Below, piece after piece: positions 6,553 to 12,138 of a stretch of 13,521 bases of DNA. The stretch is from Candidatus Iainarchaeum sp. Its GTDB lineage: Archaea > B1Sed10-29. The position numbers and the translations under genes were made by a program. The notes under the pieces were generated by a model, which saw only the letters and a program-made list of their open reading frames with translations, ran no database searches and was not told where the DNA came from. Each line of letters begins with the position of its first letter. Within the stretch, counting starts at the first letter, position 1. The stretch lies in contig PULY01000054.1 of the NCBI GenBank assembly GCA_003551125.1, positions 1 through 13,521 of the forward strand, given 5' to 3'.

Positions 6553-6747
6553 GTGTTAACTAGATATGAGAAAACAAGAGTTATATCCGCAAGGGCTCTT
6601 CAAGTGTCGATGGGAGCTCCAATATTAACGGATACTGATAAAGAAAGATCGATAGATATAGCTAGAGAAGAATTTGAATCAGGTGTACTACCAATATCAG
6701 TTGTTAGGAAATATCCTAATGGCGAAGAAGAGGTAGTGAGTGCTTGA
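6553..6747 (+). CDS. rpoK: RNA polymerase subunit K (RpoK, omega/Rpb6 homologue)
   Basis: A 64-residue protein whose core TRYEKTRVISARALQVSMGA, then PILTD ... IDIAREEFESGVLPISVVRKYPNG, is the RpoK/Rpb6/omega signature. RpoK helps assemble and stabilise the archaeal RNA polymerase by clamping the largest subunit. The start is GTG at 6553, preceded by AAAGGTGATAAA, the same Shine-Dalgarno form seen before the TBP gene. Length is normal for archaeal RpoK. It sits between the TBP and S17e genes, 27 bases before the latter, all on the plus strand. Confidence 0.95.
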   Translation: MLTRYEKTRVISARALQVSMGAPILTDTDKERSIDIAREEFESGVLPISVVRKYPNGEEEVVSA

Positions 6748-6774
6748 TATTTAACTGATTAAAGAGGTGAATTA

Positions 6775-6968
6775 ATGGGTAAGCAGAGAACAAGAGTTAT
6801 GAAAAGACAAGCTCAAAGAATATATGAGAAGGCTCCAGAGGAATTTTCAGAGGATTTTCAAAAAAATAAGAAAAATTAAAGGAATTTGAATTGCCGTTGA
6901 GTAAAGTGAATAGAAATATAATGGCTGGTTACTTAACTAATTTGATTAGAGAAAGGAAAGAAGAGTAA
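6775..6968 (+). CDS. rps17e: Ribosomal protein S17e, interrupted by a one-base frameshift
   Basis: From ATG at 6775 (good AGAGGTGA upstream) the frame reads MGKQRTRVMKRQAQRIYEKA, PEEFSEDFQKNKKN, and stops at TAA 6877-6879 after 34 residues. From 6882 the next frame reads KEFELPLSKVNRNIMAGYL (with the K from 6879), then TNLIRERKEE, ending at TAA 6966-6968. Joined, the two give a normal S17e: archaeal forms have a basic start, a DF..NK segment and an (R/K)NR(I/M)AGY(I/L)T end. One extra A in the A-run at 6871-6875 restores the frame as NKKKLKEFELPL. S17e is a conserved small-subunit protein in archaea, so a one-base assembly error is the simplest reading. A true mutation or ribosomal/transcriptional slippage are alternatives. 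Identification as S17e is firm; intactness is not. Confidence 0.85.
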
Positions 6969-6972
6969 TTTT

Positions 6973-9285
6973 TTATTTGCTCTCTACCATTACTGTGGTG
7001 GGTTCATTTTCTTCTTTATTTCTAGTTAATTTGTAGAATCCCTGTGATGCAGCTTCCTTCATTTTCGGTTCATGAGTTATTATGAATATTTGATCAACTA
7101 TTTTTGGTAGATAATCATGTATTGCTTTTGCTAGATCTTCTACAGCAGTTTCATCCAAGTTATGTGTTGGTTCATCAAGTATTAGCCAAGATAATTCTCC
7201 AGTTAGTACTAGTGCTAATGATATTCTTAAACAGAGACTTGCAGTGCTTCTTTCTCCTCCTGAAGTCACTCCTTCTACATTTACCCATTCTCCATTTTTC
7301 TCCTTTACCTGAAGTATGTAGTCACCATTCTCATTTATTCCTATTCTTAGACTTTCGTAGTTTCTATAGGGATATATTTTTTTCCATATGGTCTCCAATG
7401 CGTTATTTGTTTCTTCTGTAAATTCTTCTCTTAATTTTGTTTGTATTATTTTTAGAGAGTTTTGAAGATTGTTTAAGCTTGATACTTGTTCTTCTATGTA
7501 GTTAGCGTCTTTTTCAGCTTCTTCAACATCTTTTCGTTTGTTTTTTAATTCTTTTAGTCTTTTTTCTTTTTCTTCTCTAAGAGTATTTTCATTTTTTATT
7601 TTCTCTTTCAGTATATTTATTTGGCTCTCAATTGACTTTATCTTATCGTATAATTCGTTCATTTCTTCTTCTTTGTATTCCAAGGATTTTTCTTTTTCTT
7701 TTAGTTCTTTTAATTCTTTTTCTCTTTTCTTTTTCTCTTCTAATTTGTCTATATATTCTATTTTTCTTTCTTCTTCTTTCAATTGGTTTTTTATTTCTTC
7801 TTCATCTTTATCTATCTTTATTTTTCCCTTATTTTTGTTTAGATTTTCTTTTTTCTTTGTATTTCTGTTTATTTTTTCTTTAATTTGTTTTAATTCTTCA
7901 TTTTTCCATTTTATTTCCTTTATTTTTTCCTTTTCTTTCTCTACCTGGTTCTTCTTTTTTTCCTTTTTCTCTATTTTTGCTTTTGTTTTCTTTTTTATTT
8001 GTTCTTTTTCCTTTATCTCTTCTTTTTTTCCTTTTATAATCTGTTTTTTTTCTTTTATTACTTTTTCCTTTTTTCCTCCTGTTAAATCAGCTCCACATGT
8101 TGGGCAATTTGCTTTTCCTTCTTTTATTTGATTTAAATGTTTCTTTTCTTTCCTTATTTCTTTTTCTAAGTGATTTATATTTGTTTTTAACTGGCTTTTT
8201 GTATTTTTTAGATTTTCTAATTCGTCTTTTACTTCTTTCAGTTTTTCAATTGCTTCTTCTTTATTTTTTATTTTTATAAGTTTCTCAAATTTTTTTATTT
8301 TCTTCTCTTTATCTTTTTTCTCTTTTTTCAATTCATTCGTATTTTCCTCTATTGATTTTATCTTCGTTTTAATCTCGTTGAGTTTTTCTTTTTTCTTTTG
8401 AATTTCTTTTTCTTCCTTTTTCAATTTTTCCAATTTTAACTGTATTTTTTCTCTTTTTTTTCCTTCAGGAAGCTTTTTTAGTTCTTTTTCCAGGTATTCT
8501 ATGTTATTTTCCTGTTTATTGATTTTTTCTTTAATTTCTTCGTATTTTTTTCTTTTCTCTTTTTGCTTTTCATATTTCTTCTTTTTTTCTTCTAGTTTTT
8601 TTCCTTTCTTTTCTTTAAGTTCTCTATTTTCTTTTTCTCTTCTCTTAATTCTCTTTATATCTTCTTCTATTCTTGGTATTTTCTTTATTTCATCTGTTTG
8701 TTTTGTTTGTTCTTTTTTTGATTTGTATTTATCTTTTAAGATATTTATTGTGGTTGTTAGTTTTTTTCTCGCATCTTCCCATTTATTAAGATCGAGTAGT
8801 TTGTCTATTTTTTCCTTTCTTTTTCCCTTTGGTATTTCTAAAAAGTAATCCATTTCATCTTGTTCTGCATATATTGCTTTTGAGTATAGCTCATAATCCA
8901 TTTCTAGAATTTTTTCTATTGTTTTATTTACTTTTTGAGTGCTTGGACCTTCTATCAGTTTTCCTTTTTCTCTTATCTCTGCTTTTTTAGTTCCTTTTCC
9001 CTTTTCTATTATTCTTTCAACAGTGTATTGGTTTCCATTGGATTCAAAAGTTAGTTTTACTTCTGCTTTTTGTTTTTGAGTTGGTTTGTTCATTATCGTT
9101 TGATCCAAAGTAATTTCTCTTGTTCTTAAAGATGGATAAGTTCCGAATAATGCGTATGTTATTGCTTCTAGTATTGATGTTTTCCCTGTGCCCATGTTTC
9201 CTACTATTGCATTGGCTCCTTTTCTGAAGTTGATTTCCGTGTCTTCATGGCTTTTCCAGTTTTTTAGAACTAGTTTCTTTAGCAT
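6973..9285 (-). CDS. rad50: Rad50 DNA double-strand break repair ATPase
   Basis: A 770-residue SMC-like ATPase. The N-terminal half-domain has Walker A GNMGTGKTS (residues 29-37) and the Q-loop region EQDEMDYFL (from 141). A very long Lys/Glu-rich coiled coil follows, with the zinc hook CPTC at 394-397 near its middle. The C-terminal half-domain has the signature SGGERS (675-680), Walker B LILDEP (701-706), D-loop HNLDE and the H-switch H738 (IITHEP). Rad50 partners Mre11 to tether and process DNA ends, but mre11 is not in this window. Length is somewhat below the roughly 880 residues of Pyrococcus Rad50, the shortfall being in the coil. It lies 36 bases after tfb, and a TATA-like element in that gap centred about 26 bases before ATG 9285 suggests its own leaderless start. 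Confidence 0.96.
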   Translation of the reverse strand: MLKKLVLKNWKSHEDTEINFRKGANAIVGNMGTGKTSILEAITYALFGTYPSLRTREITLDQTIMNKPTQKQKAEVKLTFESNGNQYTVERIIEKGKGTKKAEIREKGKLIEGPSTQKVNKTIEKILEMDYELYSKAIYAEQDEMDYFLEIPKGKRKEKIDKLLDLNKWEDARKKLTTTINILKDKYKSKKEQTKQTDEIKKIPRIEEDIKRIKRREKENRELKEKKGKKLEEKKKKYEKQKEKRKKYEEIKEKINKQENNIEYLEKELKKLPEGKKREKIQLKLEKLKKEEKEIQKKKEKLNEIKTKIKSIEENTNELKKEKKDKEKKIKKFEKLIKIKNKEEAIEKLKEVKDELENLKNTKSQLKTNINHLEKEIRKEKKHLNQIKEGKANCPTCGADLTGGKKEKVIKEKKQIIKGKKEEIKEKEQIKKKTKAKIEKKEKKKNQVEKEKEKIKEIKWKNEELKQIKEKINRNTKKKENLNKNKGKIKIDKDEEEIKNQLKEEERKIEYIDKLEEKKKREKELKELKEKEKSLEYKEEEMNELYDKIKSIESQINILKEKIKNENTLREEKEKRLKELKNKRKDVEEAEKDANYIEEQVSSLNNLQNSLKIIQTKLREEFTEETNNALETIWKKIYPYRNYESLRIGINENGDYILQVKEKNGEWVNVEGVTSGGERSTASLCLRISLALVLTGELSWLILDEPTHNLDETAVEDLAKAIHDYLPKIVDQIFIITHEPKMKEAASQGFYKLTRNKEENEPTTVMVESK

Positions 9286-9306
9286 ATCTATATTTTGTTC
9301 TTCGAG

Positions 9307-9316
9307 AAATAAATTT
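9307..9316 (-). promoter_or_regulatory. TATA-like box for rad50
   Basis: Minus-strand AAATTTATTT-type sequence in the 36-base tfb-rad50 gap is centred about 26 bases upstream of the rad50 ATG. There is no Shine-Dalgarno before that ATG, so an independent leaderless transcript is likely beside any read-through from tfb. Confidence 0.4.
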
Positions 9317-9321
9317 GTGTT

Positions 9322-10239
9322 TTACTCTATTGCATCCAAGTCTATATTTTCTTTAAGTTCTCTATATCTATTTCTTATTGTGACTTCTGTGACGTTTGCT
9401 GCTTCTGATACTTCTTTTTGTGTCTTTTTTTCTCCTGCCATTTTTGCTGATAGGTATAAAGCTGCGGCTGCTGCTCCTGTTGGTCCTTTTCCTGAAATTA
9501 GTTTTTGTTTTTTCGCTTCTTTTAGTATTCTCTTGGCTCTTTCTTGTATTTCTCCAGATAAATCTAATTTAGCTCCATATTTTGGAACAAATTCTATTGG
9601 GTCTGGTAAAGGTACTTTTATATCCATTTCGCTCTTTAGCATTCTGTAGGTTCTTCCTATTGCTTTTTCACTTGCTCCTGATCCTGCGTATTCAGATAGT
9701 TCTTTTAAGGTTCTAGGTATTCCTCTTTTTCTACATACTATGTATAAAGTCGCTACTAGAACTTCTTCTATTACTCTTCCTTTTACCAGTCCTTTTTCAA
9801 GAACTTGTCTGTATAATAGAGCTGTTTCTTCTTGTACGCTGTTTGGTAGCCTTAATGAAGAAACCATTCTTTTAAGTTGTCCTAATGCAACGTTAAGGTT
9901 TCTGGCTTTTGAATCAGTATATATTAATTTCCTATGCCATCTCCTTAGACCATTTACTCTTTCTCTTGTTTTCATTTTTAGTTTTGTTCCTCTTGCGTCT
10001 CTATTAAATTGATCTATTTCTGTAGATAGATTTTTATCTATTCTTGAATGATTTAATGGTGATCCTGTTCTTTGTTTGCTTTCTCTTTCTTCCGAAGTGA
10101 ATGCTCTCCATTCGGGTCCTTCGTCTATTACTTTTTCATCTAGAACTAATCCGCATTTTGTGCAAAATATCTCTCCTTTATCATAATCTCTTCTAAGTTT
10201 TTTACATTCACATTTAGGGCATTTTGGTTTTTCTTCCAT
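9322..10239 (-). CDS. tfb: Transcription initiation factor TFB (TFIIB homologue)
   Basis: A 305-residue TFB. The N-terminal zinc ribbon is CPKC (7-10) ... CTKC (26-29). The B-reader region follows (EWRAFTSEERESKQRTGSPL then NHSRIDKNLSTEID). Two cyclin-like repeats span about 105-195 and 200-300, the second ending in the helix-turn-helix that reads the BRE (KTQKEVSEAANVTEVTIRNR). TFB binds the TBP-DNA complex and recruits RNA polymerase. Unlike the TBP in this window it is full length and two-repeat. GAGGTT about 8 bases before ATG 10239 can serve as ribosome site. rad50 lies directly downstream on the same strand. Confidence 0.97.
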   Translation of the reverse strand: MEEKPKCPKCECKKLRRDYDKGEIFCTKCGLVLDEKVIDEGPEWRAFTSEERESKQRTGSPLNHSRIDKNLSTEIDQFNRDARGTKLKMKTRERVNGLRRWHRKLIYTDSKARNLNVALGQLKRMVSSLRLPNSVQEETALLYRQVLEKGLVKGRVIEEVLVATLYIVCRKRGIPRTLKELSEYAGSGASEKAIGRTYRMLKSEMDIKVPLPDPIEFVPKYGAKLDLSGEIQERAKRILKEAKKQKLISGKGPTGAAAAALYLSAKMAGEKKTQKEVSEAANVTEVTIRNRYRELKENIDLDAIE

Positions 10240-10556
10240 GTTTTAACCTCTTTTTTCATATTTACGAGTAATCAGTCTTTTTACTATTCCAGCTTCGTAG
10301 CTTATTAGTTTGTTCAGTTCTAAGAATTTTAATTCGTTTTTTTTGTTTAGAAGTGCTTGCTATTTTTAATTAGATAAATCTCCATAGACCTAGAAATATT
10401 TTTCTATTAAAAACATCTACATATAAGTCCAGGAGACACTATTATTAATTGCTCACTCAGGCTTTAAATACTTTTTGTTTTTTTAAAGTTTCTGGGGGTA
10501 ATATTACTGAAAAATTAATTGGTTTTCATTAAAAAATAATCTAAAAATGATGTTGA
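10240..10556. other. 317-base divergent intergenic region between tfb and the Mut7-C gene
   Basis: No tRNA or recognisable RNA gene is seen. On the minus strand, 10243-10359 is an open stretch of 38 codons ending next to the tfb ribosome site, described separately. On the plus strand, TTAAAAAATAA at 10529-10539 is centred about 23 bases before the ATG at 10557 and may be the promoter of that gene. A second TATA-like CTTTAAATAC lies near 10461-10470. The remainder is AT-rich with runs of A and T. Confidence 0.6.
10243..10385 (-). pseudogene. Possible broken small ORF just upstream of tfb
   Basis: On the minus strand, ATG at 10385 starts MEIYLIKNSKHF and stops at once (10347-10349). A second frame, open from 10359 to the stop at 10243-10245, encodes ELKFLELNKLISYEAGIVKR then LITRKYEKRG, without any ATG, GTG or TTG start. 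A one-base change within 10350-10359 would join them into a small basic protein ending at the tfb ribosome site, a position common for an operon partner. I recognise no family. Chance open frames of this size are easy to find in such sequence, so this is a weak call. Confidence 0.25.
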
Positions 10557-10985
10557 ATGACAGAAAATGATAGATTAAAGTTTTTTTGTGATGTAGTGCT
10601 CGGTAAATTATGTAGATGGCTTAGGATCATGGGTTATGATTCTAAAATTGCTTCTGATGAACTTAGTGACAGGGATATTCTTGAAGAAGCAAAAAGAGAG
10701 AATAGAGTTGTTTTAACTCGTGATAAAGATCTTAAGAAAATGAAATCATTCGTAGATGTTTTTTTGTTAGGTTCTAAAGATTTTGAGTCTCAAATAAAGG
10801 ATTTATTTTCTCATTTTAGCTTGAATACTTATTTTCCTAGCGATTCTAGATGTTCTCACTGTAATAGTGAATTAAAAAAGATTGAAAAAAATAGATGGGA
10901 ATGTATAGGTTGTGGCCATGAATATTGGAAGGGTAGCCATTGGAAAAGGATAAAAGATATTCAGAGAAAACTAAATGATCTCTGA
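10557..10985 (+). CDS. Mut7-C RNase-domain protein (PIN-like fold with zinc ribbon)
   Basis: A 142-residue protein of the Mut7-C (DUF82, COG1656) family. FFCDVVLGKLCRWLRIMGYD (residues 9-28) is the signature start, with D12 as first acidic residue. DRDILEEAKRENRVVLTRDK (38-57) holds further acidic residues of the PIN-like active site. A C-terminal zinc ribbon, CSHC (99-102) and CIGC (116-119), leads into the conserved YWKGSHWKRI. The family is predicted to be ribonucleases; the RNA substrate is unknown. A TATA-like TTAAAAAATAA about 23 bases upstream suggests a leaderless start. Its stop lies 5 bases from the convergent aEF1B stop. Confidence 0.88.
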   Translation: MTENDRLKFFCDVVLGKLCRWLRIMGYDSKIASDELSDRDILEEAKRENRVVLTRDKDLKKMKSFVDVFLLGSKDFESQIKDLFSHFSLNTYFPSDSRCSHCNSELKKIEKNRWECIGCGHEYWKGSHWKRIKDIQRKLNDL

Positions 10986-10990
10986 ATATT

Positions 10991-11245
10991 TTAAGAGATT
11001 AATGTTGCTTCTCCTTGTTCTATGTTTCTGTATCCTTTTATTTTTTCTTCTAATTCCTTCTGAACTCTGTCTGGATTATCATCTCTATCTATTAATGCTC
11101 CTGCTTTTACTATTTCTAATCCAAAAGCTACTGGTTCTTTCTTCGCGCTTTTTATATCTTTTATCTGGTCCAATTGGTCCATTATTTCCTTTGCGCTAGT
11201 ACCATCTTCAGGATATATTTTGTATACTACCATTGCTTTACCCAT
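10991..11245 (-). CDS. ef1b: Translation elongation factor aEF1B (EF-1 beta)
   Basis: An 84-residue protein, the usual size for archaeal aEF1B. MGKAMVVYKIYPEDGTSAKE is the first strand and helix. KKEPVAFGLEIVKAGALIDR contains the conserved PxAFGL segment that inserts into the elongation factor, and DRVQKELEEKIKGYRNIEQG then EATLIS is the end of the alpha-beta fold. It catalyses GDP exchange on aEF1A. A strong AAGGAGG precedes ATG at 11245. The zinc-ribbon gene ends 19 bases upstream, an arrangement widely conserved in archaea. Confidence 0.95.
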   Translation of the reverse strand: MGKAMVVYKIYPEDGTSAKEIMDQLDQIKDIKSAKKEPVAFGLEIVKAGALIDRDDNPDRVQKELEEKIKGYRNIEQGEATLIS

Positions 11246-11264
11246 TTTGATTCCTCCTTCGTTT

Positions 11265-11429
11265 TTAAGGTCCTCTGAATCCGCATTCAGGGCATCTATA
11301 ATTTGTACATCTTTTTCTACAATTGTCGCATCTTCTTATATCTATTTCTCCGCATCCAGGACATTTGAATTCTACATAGTTATTCGTTACTTCCTTTCCG
11401 CATGATGTGCATTCTATCATTTTTATCAT
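11265..11429 (-). CDS. Small double zinc-ribbon protein (HVO_2753-like) upstream of aEF1B
   Basis: A 54-residue frame from ATG 11429 to TAA 11265-11267. It has four CxxC pairs: CTSC (7-10), CPGC (23-26), CDNC (34-37) and CPEC (46-49), with a further lone Cys at 41, and ends in GFRGP. This matches the small archaeal zinc-finger proteins, such as HVO_2753 of Haloferax, usually encoded directly before aEF1B and carrying two zinc sites. The function is not settled. An alternative start is the in-frame ATG at 11420 (MIEC), which gives 51 residues and matches the usual family start. The TATA at 11500-11511 serves this operon. Confidence 0.85.
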   Translation of the reverse strand: MIKMIECTSCGKEVTNNYVEFKCPGCGEIDIRRCDNCRKRCTNYRCPECGFRGP

Positions 11430-11499
11430 CTCTATTTCGCTTTTTACTAAAAATTTCTGTAAATTTCACTAACTGATTAAACTATTTTTTATCTTGAAG

Positions 11500-11511
11500 T
11501 ATATAAATATA
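11500..11511. promoter_or_regulatory. Near-palindromic TATA element, possibly bidirectional
   Basis: TATATAAATATA reads as a TATA box on both strands. Leftward it would start the zinc-ribbon/aEF1B message near 11478 with a leader of about 50 nt. Rightward it would start near 11532, about 30 bases before tRNA-Arg. No better box is visible for either gene. Confidence 0.5.
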
Positions 11512-11563
11512 GGTTGAAGATCAAAGAGTTGTTCAGTAGTGGCACAAGTGAAAATTATTTTTT

Positions 11564-11636
11564 GCTCTCATGATCTAGTGGACTAAGATTCACCCTTGCG
11601 GAGGGTGATGCCGGGGTTCGAATCCCCGTGAGAGCG
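11564..11636 (+). tRNA. tRNA-Arg (anticodon GCG)
   Basis: A complete 73-nt cloverleaf. Acceptor GCTCTCA pairs with TGAGAGC over 7 bp, with discriminator G73 at 11636. The D stem is ATCT/AGAT with an AGTGGACTA loop. The anticodon stem is CACCC/GGGTG with loop TTGCGGA, so the anticodon is GCG (11598-11600), reading CGU/CGC arginine codons. The T stem is CGGGG/CCCCG with loop TTCGAAT. There is no intron and the 3' CCA is not encoded. Confidence 0.96.
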
Positions 11637-11644
11637 TTTAAAAT

Positions 11645-12064
11645 TTAATTAGTTATTATAGTAGTCCTTATCTCCTGAACTTCTCTTAATCTACCTATGT
11701 CTCTCTCTGAAAGCCTTTTCAATTCATCTAAATCCTTGCAGACAGCTTCAAGTATTAAATCATATTCTCCTATGGTTTTATTTATTCTGAGAACTCTTTT
11801 ATCATTTTCAAACTCTTCTTTAATTTTGTTTGAGGTTTCAGGAGAACTCTTAATGAATAAATAGCTTCTGAGAGGTTTGCCTATTTTACTGTAATTAACA
11901 TCAATTGTAAATTTATCTATAATTCCCGCTTCGCTTAATTTACTGACTCTTTTTTTAGCTGCTACATCGCTTATTCCTATTTTTTCACTTAGTTCTGTAT
12001 AGCTTATTCTTCCTTTTTCTTCAAGTATCTTCAGTATCTTTTCATCTTTTTCATCTAAATTCAT
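11645..12064 (-). CDS. Lrp/AsnC-family transcriptional regulator
   Basis: A 139-residue protein starting MNLDEKDEKILKILEEKGRI, with a winged helix-turn-helix in residues 4-60 (YTELSEKIGISDVAAKKRVS, then KLSEAGIIDKFTIDV). A RAM-type effector/oligomerisation domain follows, ending in EVQEIRTTIIT. Lrp/AsnC proteins bind amino acids or other small ligands and act as DNA-binding dimers or octamers. The gene is divergent from the NrdD-like gene across 74 bases and may regulate it and itself. AGGAG sits about 9 bases before ATG 12064, and the palindrome GAATATATTC is centred about 28 bases upstream. Confidence 0.92.
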   Translation of the reverse strand: MNLDEKDEKILKILEEKGRISYTELSEKIGISDVAAKKRVSKLSEAGIIDKFTIDVNYSKIGKPLRSYLFIKSSPETSNKIKEEFENDKRVLRINKTIGEYDLILEAVCKDLDELKRLSERDIGRLREVQEIRTTIITN

Positions 12065-12087
12065 TTGAAATACTCCTAATTTTCATC

Positions 12088-12097
12088 GAATATATTC
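12088..12097 (-). promoter_or_regulatory. Palindromic TATA/operator candidate for the Lrp gene
   Basis: GAATATATTC is a perfect 10-base palindrome centred about 28 bases upstream of the Lrp-gene ATG. It could be the TATA box, an autoregulatory operator, or both. Confidence 0.4.
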
Positions 12098-12110
12098 TCT
12101 ACTAAACTAT

Positions 12111-12118
12111 TATATTAA
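12111..12118 (+). promoter_or_regulatory. TATA-like box for the NrdD-like gene
   Basis: TATATTAA is centred about 25 bases upstream of ATG 12139 with no Shine-Dalgarno between them, which suits a leaderless transcript. It lies about 20 bases from the Lrp-gene palindrome, so the two divergent promoters are nearly back to back. Confidence 0.5.
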
Positions 12119-12138
12119 TTGATTCATTAAATAAATCA

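Noticed and set aside
6859..6869. Programmed -1 frameshift at the A AAA AAT heptamer in rps17e
   Set aside because: A slip there would run straight into TAA at 6867-6869, so it cannot make S17e. The shift has to occur in the later A-run at 6871-6875.
7538..8131. Plus-strand open frame of 197 codons opposite the rad50 coil
   Set aside because: It is almost only Ser, Phe and Leu, the antisense of Lys/Glu codons; no start signal.
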